DNA of 64,000 nucleotides from Myxococcota bacterium. GTDB taxonomy: Bacteria > Myxococcota > XYA12-FULL-58-9 > JALHOP01. The notes beneath the pieces are model-generated. The model did not search any database. It had not been told where the DNA came from and saw only the letters and a list, made by a program, of their open reading frames with translations. Made by a program: the position numbers and the translations under genes. The stretch covers positions 593,227 through 657,226 of the forward strand of contig JALHOP010000002.1 of assembly GCA_022842935.1 (NCBI GenBank), written 5' to 3'. Within the stretch, counting starts at the first letter, position 1. Every line of letters begins with the position of its first letter. Of this stretch, positions 1-9,736 are shown in pieces.

Positions 1-2298
1 TGGCGCCTCCTCCTCGCTGTCCTCTTTGACGACTTCCTTCTTGCCCTCAGCAACTTCCAGAACGATTTCCTCGTTCTTCACGTCCACTTTGACCTGGCCA
101 CCGTGCTGCAGCTTGCCAAAGAGGATCTCGTCAGCGAGGGGCCGACGAACCGTCTTGTCGATGAGCCGCCCCATCGGGCGGGCGCCGTTTGTTTTGTCGT
201 AACCCTTGGCCGCAAGCCAGGTGCGCGCGTTGTCGCTCAAGGTCAGGGTGACCTTCTTGTCGCGCAGCTGCGTCTCGAGCTCGCCGACGAACTTCTCGAC
301 CACCTGTTTGATGGTCTCTTCGCCGAGGTGAGCAAACGAGATCCAGGCATCGAGACGATTGCGGAACTCGGGCGCGAAGGTGCGCTCGATGGCCGCTTTA
401 GCGTCCTTGGTCTGCGTGTCGCCACCAAAACCGATGCCTGGGCGGCTCATGTCGGCGGCCCCCGCGTTGGTGGTCATAATGATCACAACGTTGCGGAAGT
501 CGGCCTTGCGTCCGTTGTTGTCGGTGAGGGTTGCGTGGTCCATGACCTGCAACAAGATGTTGTAGAGGTCGGGGTGCGCCTTCTCGATCTCGTCGAGGAT
601 GAGCACCGCGTGCGGGTGCTTGATGATCTGATCGGTGAGCAGACCACCTTGGTCGAAGCCAACGTAGCCCGGCGGCGCGCCGATGAGACGCGAGACCGTA
701 TGCTTCTCCATGTATTCGGACATGTCGAAGCGAATGAGCTCGACGCCCATGATCTTCGCCAGCTGACGCGCGAGCTCGGTCTTGCCAACACCCGTCGGTC
801 CGCTAAAGAGGAACGAGCCGACCGGGCGCTGTGGTGAGCCCAAACCCGAGCGCGACAGCTTGATGGCCGACACCAAGGAGTCGATGGCGTTGTCTTGGCC
901 GTAGATGACGAGCTTGAGATCGCGATCAAGCGTCTGCAGCTTCTCTTTGTCGCTCGTCGACACGGTGCGCGGTGGGATGCGCGCGATCTTCGCGACGATG
1001 CTCTCGATGTCTTTGGGCCGGATGTTCTTTGGCCGCTTGTTCTCGGGGAGCAAGCGAACCGCAGCGCCAGCCTCGTCAATGACGTCGATGGCCTTGTCGG
1101 GGAGGTGCCGGTCGTTGATGTATTTGGCGGACAGCTCGACTGCCTGCTCGAGCGCCGGGTTCGTATAGGTGACGCCGTGGTGCTTCTCGTATTGCGGCTT
1201 CAACCCCTTCAGGATCTTGATGGCATCTTCGATGGACGGCTCGCTGACCTCGATCTTCTGGAATCGCCGTGCGAGGGCCCGGTCGCGCTCGAACGCCGAC
1301 TGGTACTCCTTGAAGGTCGTCGAGCCAATGCAGCGTAGCTCGCCGTTGGCGAGGGCCGGCTTCAAGATGTTCGAAGCATCGAGGGTACCGCCGCTCACCG
1401 CCCCGGCGCCGACGATGGTGTGAATCTCGTCGATGAAAAGTATGGCGTGCTTACGATCGGTGATCGCCTTGATGACCGCCTTCAGCCGCTGCTCGAATTC
1501 ACCGCGAAATTTCGTGCCCGCGATGAGCGAACCCATGTCGAGAGCGAAGACCTCGGCCTCTTTGAGCAGGTCGGGGACGTTCTTCTCGAAGATAGCGAGC
1601 GCAAGACCCTCCGCGATAGCGGTCTTACCCACACCGGGCTCGCCGACGAAGACCGGGTTGTTCTTGCGACGGCGGCAGAGCACGTGAATGGTGCGCTCGA
1701 GCTCAGCGGCACGTCCGATGAGGGGGTCGATTTTGCCCTCGGAGGCCTTCTTGACGAGGTCGACGCAGAACGCCTCGAGCGGATCGCCTTTGGCCTTGCC
1801 ACTGCTGCCACCCTCTTCTTCGTCTTCGCCCTCGATGCGGCGCATGTCGGGGACGCCAGACAGCTCGCCGGTCTTCGAGACGCCGTGCGAGATGAACTCG
1901 AGCACGTCGAGACGCGTGACACCCTGCTTGTTGAGCAAGAACACCGCGTGCGACTCGGGCTCGCGATACATGGCGGCGATGACGTCCCCTGCGTCGATCT
2001 CTTTTTTGCCCGACGATTGGACGTGGACCGCGGCGCGCCGCAAGACGCGCGTCACGCTCATGGTCTGCTCCATCTCGAACTCACGGTCGTCGGGGACGGT
2101 GTCGAGAGTCGCAAGGTACGCCTCGAGGTCACGTTCCAGCTGCTTGAGGTCGGCGCCGCAGGCCTCGAGCACCTGCACCGCGTAGGCGTTCTTGAGCAGC
2201 GCGAGCAGCAAGTGCTCGAGGCAAACGAGGTCGTGACGGCGGCGGCGGGCATCGTCGACGGCGAGGTTGAAGGTAGCTTCCAGCTCTTTGGCGATCAT
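1..2298 (-). CDS. clpA: ATP-dependent Clp protease ATPase subunit ClpA (3' end beyond window)
   Basis: AAA+ unfoldase that passes substrates to the ClpP peptidase in the cytoplasm, using ClpS as N-end-rule adaptor. 766 codons are visible before the window edge, already slightly more than the roughly 758 of E. coli ClpA, so only a short acidic tail can be missing. An N-terminal Clp_N domain covers about residues 1-140. The first AAA+ module has Walker A GEPGVGKT near residue 217 followed by [10 protein letters not shown]. The second has GPTGVGKTE near 499 and [10 protein letters not shown]. An IGF tripeptide near 620 matches the ClpP-docking loop, which separates ClpA from ClpB. The ATG at 2298 overlaps the clpS stop as ATGA, so translation is probably coupled. 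Identification is secure. Confidence 0.96.
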   Translation of the reverse strand, partial: MIAKELEATFNLAVDDARRRRHDLVCLEHLLLALLKNAYAVQVLEACGADLKQLERDLEAYLATLDTVPDDREFEMEQTMSVTRVLRRAAVHVQSSGKKEIDAGDVIAAMYREPESHAVFLLNKQGVTRLDVLEFISHGVSKTGELSGVPDMRRIEGEDEEEGGSSGKAKGDPLEAFCVDLVKKASEGKIDPLIGRAAELERTIHVLCRRRKNNPVFVGEPGVGKTAIAEGLALAIFEKNVPDLLKEAEVFALDMGSLIAGTKFRGEFEQRLKAVIKAITDRKHAILFIDEIHTIVGAGAVSGGTLDASNILKPALANGELRCIGSTTFKEYQSAFERDRALARRFQKIEVSEPSIEDAIKILKGLKPQYEKHHGVTYTNPALEQAVELSAKYINDRHLPDKAIDVIDEAGAAVRLLPENKRPKNIRPKDIESIVAKIARIPPRTVSTSDKEKLQTLDRDLKLVIYGQDNAIDSLVSAIKLSRSGLGSPQRPVGSFLFSGPTGVGKTELARQLAKIMGVELIRFDMSEYMEKHTVSRLIGAPPGYVGFDQGGLLTDQIIKHPHAVLILDEIEKAHPDLYNILLQVMDHATLTDNNGRKADFRNVVIIMTTNAGAADMSRPGIGFGGDTQTKDAKAAIERTFAPEFRNRLDAWISFAHLGEETIKQVVEKFVGELETQLRDKKVTLTLSDNARTWLAAKGYDKTNGARPMGRLIDKTVRRPLADEILFGKLQHGGQVKVDVKNEEIVLEVAEGKKEVVKEDSEEEAP

Positions 2299-2645
2299 TC
2301 TTCCGGCTCCACACTGCACCGCAAAGGGTACTCGTGCTCACGCGCCATGCGCATGACCTTGTTGGCTTTCGATTCGGCGATCTCGTAACTGAATATTCCG
2401 GCGACGCCGACGCCGCGGCGGTGGACGTGGAGCATGATGTTCACGGCTTCCGACTCGGAATGGTGGAAGACCGTGCGCAACACGTCCACGACGAACTCCA
2501 TCGTGGTGTAGTCGTCATTGTGCAGCAGCACCTTGTAAAGGTGCGGACGTTTGACCTTTTTTTCGGTCTCGGTAGCGACGTCACCGTCGGGTGTAGCCAC
2601 ACCCGGCGAGCGATCGTCGCCATTCGGGGCTTTGGGGCCAGCCAT
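2295..2645 (-). CDS. clpS: ATP-dependent Clp protease adaptor protein ClpS
   Basis: Adaptor that binds N-degron substrates and delivers them to ClpA. 116 residues from the ATG at 2645, with a variable polar N-terminus of about 35 residues and then the conserved core. LLHNDDYTTMEFVV near residues 38-51 is the family signature (the Asn-Asp pair contacts the substrate N-terminus), followed by an H-rich helix (MLHVHRRG) and a C-terminal CSVEPEE. Upstream in-frame starts exist up to 2729, but they would add an unconserved basic leader, so the internal ATG before AGPKAPNG is preferred. Lies directly upstream of clpA and overlaps it by four bases, the standard clpSA order. Confidence 0.95.
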   Translation of the reverse strand: MAGPKAPNGDDRSPGVATPDGDVATETEKKVKRPHLYKVLLHNDDYTTMEFVVDVLRTVFHHSESEAVNIMLHVHRRGVGVAGIFSYEIAESKANKVMRMAREHEYPLRCSVEPEE

Positions 2646-2785
2646 GGCTAAGCCAAGTATAAGCAGTTGTCCCCGGCGGCGCCATTGGTGCGACCTCGAC
2701 CTGCCATGACAATGGTCTTGTGCTAACACGAGGCGTGAGTTTCGCTCCGCAGCGCGACCCCGCGGCCCTCGATCGAACGCAGCCG

Positions 2786-4384
2786 ATGGGGGTCAAGGTT
2801 CCGCTCAACACGGCCACGCGCCGGCGCCTGGGCTGGGGGAACCTGCCGCTGTGGGTGAAGCTGGTGGTGCTCGTGAACCTCCTGCTCATCGCGGCGGTCG
2901 CAAGCACGGGTCTGCTCACCTACAAGGTATCGCGGGACCTCATGCGCGAGGAGATCATCACCGCCGGACGCGCCGCTGTCACCGACTTCGCGTCGAGCAA
3001 CACCCTCGACTTCCTGGGCGAGCAGGCCGGTCGCCTGAACCTGAACCTGCGCGCCGAGCAGCTCGTGCGGGGCGGAAAGGCGCGTATCACCGCGGTCCGC
3101 ATCATCGGACGCGACAGCGCCCTTATCGCCCAGGCCGGCCGTGAGAGCGTCCCGCTCGACCTCGCCATGCTCACGAAGCTCGAGGGCGCACGCGTCATCG
3201 GCGAGAGCTCGATGACCATCGCCATCGCGGCGCCTGTCATCTACGGTGGTGTTCGTCTGGGCGCCGTCGTCTTCGACTTCAGCTCGACCCTGCTGCAGGG
3301 GGCAGTGCGCGAGATTCTCATTCGCTCGACCGTGATCATCTCGGCCCTCATGATCTTGTCGGCGATCTTCTTGATGCTCCTGCTGCGCCGTCTCATGCTG
3401 CCGGTGGTCGAGCTGGGCGAAGCAGCAGAGGCCTTCGCGACCGGCGACTACTCGCATCGTATCTCGCTCAGTCTATCGGGCGACGAGGTCGGTCGCGCCG
3501 CCAAGAGCTTCAACAACATGCTCGACGCTCTCGAGCTGCACATGCGTTTTTCGAACGGGGCGCTCATCGATCGCATTCGCCATGGCGGTACCGATCAGGC
3601 GGCGGAGTATCAGCTCACCGTCGCTTTCGGAGACGCCGCTGGCTACACCAGCTGGTCGCAGAAACAGGCGCCCAACGAGGTGTTTGCGACGCTCTCGCGC
3701 TACTTCAGCCTCATCGGCGCCGTCACCGTGCGCGGCTACAACGGGATCATCGATAAGTTCATCGGCGACGGCGTGATGACGCACTTCGGCCTACTGCGCG
3801 ATCGGCCCGACCCGCGCACCGCCGACCCCGAATCGGTGCGCGACGCCTTGCGTGCGATCATCACGTGCCAGCTCGGCTTGCGCGTCCTCAGTCACGCGAT
3901 CCGCACCTACGAGGCGCGCGAGCCCTTGGCTTATCGTTTCGGTATCGCGAGCGGCCGTTGCCTGGTCGGCGCCGTCGGAGCCCGTGACGTCATGCTCGAC
4001 TACAGCGTCATCGGTAACGTCGTGAACCTCGCGTCCCGGCTCGAGCATCTGGCTCCGGTCGGCGGCCTGCTCATCGACCGCTTCACGTACATCGATGCCG
4101 GCGCCGGGTTCGTCGATGTCGTCGACGGCGGCATGCAGAGCATCAAAGGAGTTTCCGTCCCCATCCAGGTGTTCTTCGTGCGTGGCATCGCGAGCCCCGC
4201 CGAACGGGAGAAGGCACGCGCTTTTCTCCTCGAGAGGTTTTTCACTGACGAGATTTTGGATTCTCTGGTGCTCGCGGGAAAAGGCTCGCGCGAGTCACGC
4301 ACGGCGCTACGGAACTACTTGGCACGCGAGCTGAGGGAACGGCCGGAGCTGCCCGTTAACACGTTCACTGCCACGAAGGCCTGA
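2786..4384 (+). CDS. membrane-bound class III adenylate/guanylate cyclase with HAMP domain
   Basis: Signalling enzyme predicted to make a cyclic nucleotide in response to a periplasmic or membrane cue. 532 residues from the ATG at 2786; GTG starts at 2720 and 2735 would lengthen the cytoplasmic N-terminus. A transmembrane segment at about 20-46, a periplasmic sensor region of about 130 residues, a second transmembrane segment at about 177-202, then a HAMP linker and a class III catalytic domain from about 268 to 460. Both metal-binding aspartates are present (VAFGDAAGYT and KFIGDGVM), as are the transition-state Asn and Arg in VVNLASRLE. The purine-selecting position is Ser (DYSVIG), as in class IIIb enzymes that use Thr/Ser. 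Divergent from clpS across a 140-base gap. Product (cAMP or cGMP) cannot be fixed from sequence. Confidence 0.88.
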   Translation: MGVKVPLNTATRRRLGWGNLPLWVKLVVLVNLLLIAAVASTGLLTYKVSRDLMREEIITAGRAAVTDFASSNTLDFLGEQAGRLNLNLRAEQLVRGGKARITAVRIIGRDSALIAQAGRESVPLDLAMLTKLEGARVIGESSMTIAIAAPVIYGGVRLGAVVFDFSSTLLQGAVREILIRSTVIISALMILSAIFLMLLLRRLMLPVVELGEAAEAFATGDYSHRISLSLSGDEVGRAAKSFNNMLDALELHMRFSNGALIDRIRHGGTDQAAEYQLTVAFGDAAGYTSWSQKQAPNEVFATLSRYFSLIGAVTVRGYNGIIDKFIGDGVMTHFGLLRDRPDPRTADPESVRDALRAIITCQLGLRVLSHAIRTYEAREPLAYRFGIASGRCLVGAVGARDVMLDYSVIGNVVNLASRLEHLAPVGGLLIDRFTYIDAGAGFVDVVDGGMQSIKGVSVPIQVFFVRGIASPAEREKARAFLLERFFTDEILDSLVLAGKGSRESRTALRNYLARELRERPELPVNTFTATKA

Positions 4385-4440
4385 CGAGAAAACCGCGCCA
4401 CGGGTTGTGGCACGGCCCCAGGATGGGCAGAGTGAGAGCA

Positions 4441-6447
4441 ATGATGCACGTTACCCTCCCCCGATCCGTTCTCGCGGTGTTGGCCGCGTTCACTCTGCTT
4501 TTCAGCGCCGCGTCGTCCAAGGCCGCCACCCTGACCTGCCGCGACTTGCCGATGTTGTTCGAGCGCTTCATGAGCCAGCACTACCCAGTGAACGCCGACG
4601 ACATCGCCATTCGTCAGCGCACGGCAGATCAGTTCCTCAAGGTCATCGACCCGTCAAAGACCTTGCTGCTCGAGCGCGACGTCGCGACCACCAAGCAAAG
4701 CCTCGCCTCGGGCGTGCAGAACGGCCAGTGCCCCCAGCTCGAGAAGGTCTACGAGCTCGTGCAGCAGCGCACCACCGACAACGAGGCGCTCGTGCGCGCA
4801 ATGCTCGGCGATGGCTACAAGCTCGACGAGAACGCTCAGATCGTCGTCGACCCCGACAAGCTGCCCTACGCGACCACCAACGAGCAGCGTCAACAGCGCG
4901 TGCGTGAGCTCGTACACTTCCAGATGTCGAACTACCTGCTCACCGGCATCAGCGAAGCAGACGCCAAGAAACAGCTCGTTCACCGCTATGAGCTCGCCAA
5001 CAAGCGCGTGCGTGAGCGCCACGCGCGTGGTCTTTGGCCGTCGCTCTATGCCGACGCCTTCGCGATGGCGCTCGACCCACACTCGTCCTACCTTTCGGCT
5101 GACGAGCTCGCCGACTTCCAGATCCAGATGCAACTCTCGCTCGAGGGTATCGGTGCGCTATTGCGGTGGGAAGACGGCTTCACCGTCGTCGAGTCGCTCG
5201 TAGCGGGCGGCACCGCCGAGCGTAGCGGCCTCATCAAGCCAAAAGACAAGATCATCGCGGTCGCCCAAGAAGGCGAGCCACCGGTTCAGGTCATCGACAT
5301 GGATCTCGACGAGGTGGTCAAGCAGATCCGTGGCAAGAAGGGCACGCGCGTCCGCCTCACCATCCTGCGCCAAGACGAGGGCTCCACCAAGACGGTCGAT
5401 GCTTCGCTCACGCGTGACAAGATCGACGTCGCCTCGCAGGCAGCGAAGATCACCTACGAGTCCCGCGAGGTCAGCGGTCGCAAAGTGAAAATCGGTGTGC
5501 TTGACCTGCCCTCGTTCTACGGCGGCGACAACGATGGTCGCTCGTCGTATGCCGATGTGCGCCGTTTGCTCGAAGAGGCAAAGACGCAGAACGTCGATGG
5601 TATCCTCCTTGACCTGTCGAAGAACGGTGGCGGCTTGCTCGATGACGCCGTGCGTATCGCCGGTCTATTCATCAAACACGGCAATGTCGTGGCCACACGC
5701 GACGCCATCGGCAAGGTCGAGACCCTCGACGACGACGACGACGAGACCGTCTACAACGGGCCCGTCGCAGTGCTCGTGAGTCACGCGTCTGCTTCGGCGA
5801 GCGAGATCCTCGCGGGTGCGCTGAAAGACTACCGCCGCGCCGTCATCCTCGGGGGTGACCACACCTTCGGCAAAGGCTCGGTCCAGGTCGTCGCCCCCCT
5901 GCCGCGCGAGCTCGGCGCCATGAAGGTCACGGTCAGTATGTTCTTCTTGCCCGGTGGCCAGTCCACACAGCGCGCCGGTGTCCGCTCTGACGTGCGCGTA
6001 CCTTCATTGCTCGACGGGTACGATCTCGGCGAGGCGAAGCTCGACTACGCATTGCCGAGCCAATCCATCAAACCTTTCTTGTCCGCTTCAGCGAACGGTA
6101 GCAACGCCAACGAGCGCTGGCGCGTCATCGAAGACGCGGCGGTGAGCGAGCTCAACAAGCGCACCGCCAAGCGCGTCGCGAAAGATCCGGACTTCGCCAA
6201 GATCAAAACCAAGCTCGCCGAGGCCGAGAAGAGCAAAGACATCGTCAAGCTCGCGGACCTGCGCAAGAAGTCGGCGCAGGAGTCGAACAAGGGCGAGAAG
6301 GCCGAAGAGGCCGACAAGAATGAGAGCAAGCAGCTCGAGGCGGCGGTGGTCCGTGAGTCGGTGAATATCCTCGCCGATCTCGTCACCTTGCCATCGAGCG
6401 TTGCAAAGAGCGCCGCAACGGGTGAGCGGCGCTCCGTAGTCGACTAG
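4441..6447 (+). CDS. prc: tail-specific (carboxyl-terminal processing) protease, Prc type, family S41
   Basis: Periplasmic serine/lysine-dyad protease that degrades or trims proteins from their C-terminus. 668 residues, close to E. coli Prc (682). An N-terminal hydrophobic signal segment (LAVLAAFTLLFSAASSKA) precedes a helical domain, a PDZ domain at about 230-315, and the S41 catalytic domain. The nucleophile lies in SHASASASEILAG near residue 448 and the general-base Lys in FGKGSVQ near 477, at nearly the same positions as in E. coli. A long Lys/Glu-rich tail with an EKSKD...ESNKGEKAEEADK stretch follows. Two adjacent ATGs (4441, 4444) are possible starts. It follows the cyclase by 56 bases on the same strand and faces the next leftward gene. 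Confidence 0.92.
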   Translation: MMHVTLPRSVLAVLAAFTLLFSAASSKAATLTCRDLPMLFERFMSQHYPVNADDIAIRQRTADQFLKVIDPSKTLLLERDVATTKQSLASGVQNGQCPQLEKVYELVQQRTTDNEALVRAMLGDGYKLDENAQIVVDPDKLPYATTNEQRQQRVRELVHFQMSNYLLTGISEADAKKQLVHRYELANKRVRERHARGLWPSLYADAFAMALDPHSSYLSADELADFQIQMQLSLEGIGALLRWEDGFTVVESLVAGGTAERSGLIKPKDKIIAVAQEGEPPVQVIDMDLDEVVKQIRGKKGTRVRLTILRQDEGSTKTVDASLTRDKIDVASQAAKITYESREVSGRKVKIGVLDLPSFYGGDNDGRSSYADVRRLLEEAKTQNVDGILLDLSKNGGGLLDDAVRIAGLFIKHGNVVATRDAIGKVETLDDDDDETVYNGPVAVLVSHASASASEILAGALKDYRRAVILGGDHTFGKGSVQVVAPLPRELGAMKVTVSMFFLPGGQSTQRAGVRSDVRVPSLLDGYDLGEAKLDYALPSQSIKPFLSASANGSNANERWRVIEDAAVSELNKRTAKRVAKDPDFAKIKTKLAEAEKSKDIVKLADLRKKSAQESNKGEKAEEADKNESKQLEAAVVRESVNILADLVTLPSSVAKSAATGERRSVVD

Positions 6448-6483
6448 ACGGAGCGCTTGCCGCTGGTGATCACGCCATTGCCT

Positions 6484-6501
6484 CCCGCTCTCAGGAGCGG
6501 G
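6484..6501 (+). terminator. hairpin between convergent genes
   Basis: A perfect 7-bp stem (CCCGCTC / GAGCGGG) with a TCAG loop sits 36 bases after the protease stop codon and holds the stop codon of the converging gene in its loop. No T-run follows on either strand, so intrinsic termination is only a possibility. Confidence 0.4.
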
Positions 6502-7600
6502 GCTGTTCGTCGTCGACGACCTGGTAGCCGACACCCTCACCAACGCGAGGCGTCTCGGCGCGTGGAGCCGGAGACTGAGGCCCGCGTCGGTCGGTGGGTT
6601 CACGGCGCGCGGCGGGTTCGCGGCCTGTGTCGGGCTGACGGCCTCCGGCGGGTTCGCGGCCCCCTTCGGGGTGACGGGCACCGGTCTTTTCGCGACGTCT
6701 AGCGCGACGCGCGGGAGGCGGCTCGGTCGTCGCGCTCGACTGCGCAGCTCGCGGCTCGGCTTCTGCACGTCGAGCGGAGTGGCCCTCGGGTCCATGCGCG
6801 GTCGCTCCGGCGGCGGGCGATGGCTCAGCGGCCAGCCCCTCACGCATTTGAAGAGCGACGGTATCGACTGCATCGAGGAGCTGCCGTGCCTCGGGATGGT
6901 CAGCGTGAGCGAAAGCGTTAGCGAGGACTTCTTCCACGTGTTGGGTTGCCATCGGCGGCGGTAGCGGCGCACCCGGGTTCGTCGCCAAGTATTGTTGCTC
7001 CGCGATGAATCGGAATGCAGCGATACGCTCATCGTGCGTCACCGCTGGTTGCGGGTCAGCTCCGCGGGCGACCTCACCTGCGGGGCCAGCGAAATGCGCG
7101 GCTGCGTCGTCGACTTCGGCACCGCGCACGGGCCTTCCGTTCGCGACGCGCAGCTCGGGGGGCTCCGCATCCTGGGAAGCCGCGTCGGCGCGCTTGCCCT
7201 TGACCAGCTCGACCGCCCTGCTTAGGCCCCCACGGACAGTGCCAATGGCTTTGCCACCCACCCACTCGAGGGGCTTGTAGACAACTGCGGCCAGCGCGCC
7301 GTTGACAACGATGGCCAGGGCAGATGGGGCGTCGACGCCTGCGAAGTGACCAACGGCGGCTGAGACGCCGGCGAGAAGGGTCGTCCCGACCGTGAACTTG
7401 GCTGCCGACCGGCCCCAGGCGCCAACCCAGCTCGTCTTCGGATTGGCGGCAGTCACTGCCTCCATCGTGTCGGCGACAGGACGGGCTTGGCCAGCGCGGA
7501 CGAGCACCGGCTCGGGCCGCGCGCCCGATGGCACCTCACTGCGGTGATCGACTGTTGGCTCGCCTCCGGCGGGGGTGGGGTCCCGAAAACGCTGTTCCAT
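6491..7600 (-). CDS. unknown protein with hydrophobic segment and Arg/Pro-rich tail
   Basis: 369 residues from the ATG at 7600. No family recognised. After a polar N-terminus comes NPKTSWVGAWG, then a hydrophobic region at about 60-110 that could form one or two membrane helices (TLLAGVSAAVGHFAG and ALAIVVNGALAAVVY). A middle segment (HDERIAAFRFIAEQQYLATNP) looks helical, and the last 100 residues are low-complexity and dominated by Arg, Pro, Glu and Gly, probably disordered. Third-position GC is high, which supports coding. The KTSW motif before the hydrophobic region also occurs in the unknown protein encoded at 16408-17292, so the two may be distant relatives. Function unknown. Confidence 0.7.
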   Translation of the reverse strand: MEQRFRDPTPAGGEPTVDHRSEVPSGARPEPVLVRAGQARPVADTMEAVTAANPKTSWVGAWGRSAAKFTVGTTLLAGVSAAVGHFAGVDAPSALAIVVNGALAAVVYKPLEWVGGKAIGTVRGGLSRAVELVKGKRADAASQDAEPPELRVANGRPVRGAEVDDAAAHFAGPAGEVARGADPQPAVTHDERIAAFRFIAEQQYLATNPGAPLPPPMATQHVEEVLANAFAHADHPEARQLLDAVDTVALQMREGLAAEPSPAAGATAHGPEGHSARRAEAEPRAAQSSATTEPPPARRARRREKTGARHPEGGREPAGGRQPDTGREPAARREPTDRRGPQSPAPRAETPRVGEGVGYQVVDDEQPRS

Positions 7601-7724
7601 GCGTGGCGGAGTTGTGGTCACGACTCTTCTCCCGGATTGAGGGCAAACGAAGCCCTTTGCGCGATCAACAGCTCTGTATCGGCGGGAGGGTGCGAAGGTT
7701 GCGTGACAGCGCGACACGGACCAG

Positions 7725-8735
7725 CTAGCGGTCGACCTCATAGGCGAGCGCGACACGGCCAACCATGGTCTGCTCCAGCGCAATGGCTCGAACATCTTCA
7801 CCGTCATCGCGGCCCCGGAAGCGCCGCATGACTGTGCGTCCGAGTGCCGCCCGCAGGTGGAGCCCCGCGACCACGCGGACATCGAGCGTCGCGCCTGCCC
7901 AGGCAGTGGTGTAGCTGATGCGGTCGAGCTGCGAGACGCCGCCGATGCCGAACAAGGTGTTCTGATAACGCGCCGTCGCGCCGACCTCGACGCGCGGCGT
8001 GAGCATGTAACCAAACTCGATCTTCTCGGGCGCCCGCAGCTCGACGTGCCAGCGGCCGCGGAACAGTTCGTAGCCCGCGCCAGGGAGCACGTACATGGGC
8101 AGCTGCTGTGAGAAGGCAAGCCCAAGGTAGAGCGTCTCGTTGGGCCCAAGCGCGTAGGTGGTGATCACCTGGGCACCGTGGGTCACGTGCCCCATGGTGA
8201 CGTCGTTCATGTTGGTGTTGAGATTCGGCACGTACCGCAATAGCAGACACCAGCGTTCAGAGAGCTCGTGACGAAACGTCAACGTCGTCCTGAACGTGTG
8301 CAGGACGTCGGCGCCGACTTCGGTTCCGCCGCTGTATTCGAAATTGGTGCGCCCATACATGAGGCCGACCGCGAGCATCGTGCGAGGGCCGTCGAAGAAG
8401 ATCGGAAAGCCGGTGCCCACTGAGAGCTGGTCCATGGCGATCATGCCGTATTGGCCGCCCTCGCGCGATGCCGATGCCGCGTGTTGCTCGAAGTTGACGC
8501 TCCCAACGCCAGCGGTGGGCTTGGCAACCGGGTCGCCGTCATCGACATCGCCCTCGTCGATGTCAGGGGCGATCTCGCGGACACCTTCTTCTGAGCCGAC
8601 GCCCATGAAGGTCTGCGCCCGTGCGGTCGCCGACACCGCGAGGACGCAAACAAGTCCGCCATAGCGCACAAGTCGACCAGCGCCGATAGGTGGCGTGCTC
8701 ACGCTGCGCTGCCGGTGCTCGAGTCCTCGCTTCAC
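7725..8735 (-). CDS. outer-membrane beta-barrel-like protein (DUF6268-like)
   Basis: About 336 residues from a GTG at 8735, chosen because GGAG lies about 11 bases upstream; a GTG at 8702 is an alternative. A signal peptide (GGLVCVLAVSATARAQ) precedes an acidic linker and then alternating amphipathic strands ending in a polar C-terminus, as expected of an outer-membrane barrel. Segments such as MLAVGLMYGRTNFEYSG and FRHELSERWCLLLRYVPNLN resemble the DUF6268 family of predicted barrels; this assignment is from memory and moderate. No catalytic motif seen. Head to head with a TetR regulator 222 bases away, which could control it (inference from arrangement only). Confidence 0.65.
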   Translation of the reverse strand: MKRGLEHRQRSVSTPPIGAGRLVRYGGLVCVLAVSATARAQTFMGVGSEEGVREIAPDIDEGDVDDGDPVAKPTAGVGSVNFEQHAASASREGGQYGMIAMDQLSVGTGFPIFFDGPRTMLAVGLMYGRTNFEYSGGTEVGADVLHTFRTTLTFRHELSERWCLLLRYVPNLNTNMNDVTMGHVTHGAQVITTYALGPNETLYLGLAFSQQLPMYVLPGAGYELFRGRWHVELRAPEKIEFGYMLTPRVEVGATARYQNTLFGIGGVSQLDRISYTTAWAGATLDVRVVAGLHLRAALGRTVMRRFRGRDDGEDVRAIALEQTMVGRVALAYEVDR

Positions 8736-8871
8736 GCTGCAACAACTCCGCGTGCGTGCCCCGTAACGCCCAGACGAACGTCCGCCTGACGCGGAATATC
8801 CAAGGGTAGCCGACGCGATGTGGGGGTGCATTTCGTTCATCGACACGGGCTCAGAAACGTTGGTGCAGGCA

Positions 8872-8922
8872 GAAGCCATGCAAGTCGGCGGCCAAGCCGC
8901 GATCATGGCTTCCACGACTTGC
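8872..8922 (+). promoter_or_regulatory. interlocking inverted repeats upstream of the TetR gene
   Basis: Three perfect inverted repeats interlock in 51 bases: GAAGCCATG (8872-8880) with CATGGCTTC (8904-8912); GCAAGTCG (8880-8887) with CGACTTGC (8915-8922); and GCGGC (8888-8892) with GCCGC (8896-8900). The first and second pairs cross and so cannot both form in a simple hairpin. The block ends 34 bases before the TetR start codon, so it may be an operator cluster or a switchable leader. Role inferred. Confidence 0.5.
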
Positions 8923-8956
8923 GCGGTTGGCGCTCGGATTGCGATAATCGAGCGCG

Positions 8957-9562
8957 ATGAGCTCGACGCGCCGTACAGGGATGGTCCGGACCGGTGGTCG
9001 CAGCGCCCGCGTGGTGAGCAACGTTTTGTCAGCCGCGGTCCACGAACTGACGCGTTCTGGCTACGATAGCTTTCGCGTCGACGCAGTCGCTAGCGCTGCG
9101 GGGGTCAATAAGACCTCGGTTTACCGCCGCTGGCCAAACAAACTCGCCCTCGTTGCGGCCGCCCTGCGCGCCCGCCCCGTCATGGCCGAGGCACCGCCTG
9201 ACGAGGGCACCTTGCGCGGCGACCTCGTGCTCGCCCTCGACCGCGCCGGTGCCTATTGCGCCAGCATCCAGTTTCGCGACACGGCCGGCCTGTTACGCAC
9301 GAGCGAGCCCGAAGTCGAGGCGCTGCTGCTCGAGCTAAGACGGGAGTTTTATGACAAGCAGTCGGTGGTGGTTGGCCAGGCCATCAAGCGCGGCGAGCTG
9401 CCGGCGGGGACCGACGCCCACTTCATCCTCGACGTGCTTTTCACCCAGGTGGTCGCGCTGACCCTGCGCGCAAAACAGCGGCTCTCTCAGCAAACTCTCG
9501 GCCAGCTCGTCGAGCTCGTGGTGAGCGGAGCCGAGCATGGTGGGGCCCGACGTCCGGTGTAA
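8957..9562 (+). CDS. TetR/AcrR family transcriptional regulator
   Basis: 201-residue DNA-binding regulator. The N-terminal helix-turn-helix of the TetR fold lies at about 15-65, with the recognisable core DAVASAAGVNKTSVYRRWPNK, in which the recognition helix ends in the typical Tyr-Arg-Arg-Trp. The C-terminal all-helical ligand-binding domain is compatible with the TetR_C families that follow such HTHs. It is divergent from the predicted outer-membrane protein gene, with several interlocking inverted repeats in between, which fits autoregulation and control of that neighbour. The ligand is unknown. Confidence 0.9.
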   Translation: MSSTRRTGMVRTGGRSARVVSNVLSAAVHELTRSGYDSFRVDAVASAAGVNKTSVYRRWPNKLALVAAALRARPVMAEAPPDEGTLRGDLVLALDRAGAYCASIQFRDTAGLLRTSEPEVEALLLELRREFYDKQSVVVGQAIKRGELPAGTDAHFILDVLFTQVVALTLRAKQRLSQQTLGQLVELVVSGAEHGGARRPV

Positions 9563-9736
9563 GTGCGGACTCCACACTGCACCTGTGGGTGTTTGACGAC
9601 GGTGCATGACCCATTTCGAGCTGCCCTCGCTTGGGCCACCCACGCACGACGTGACGCGCAGGTCGTCGCGCAAGACGTCTCCGGCCGCACCGGGCCGAGA
9701 GCACGACGAGCCCTAGAGCGCACGCGAGCACCCGAG

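Noticed and set aside
9563..9736. Possible small gene or RNA between the TetR gene and the TPR lipoprotein gene
   Set aside because: Only short frames and no convincing hairpin or tRNA-like arms; treated as ordinary intergenic sequence.
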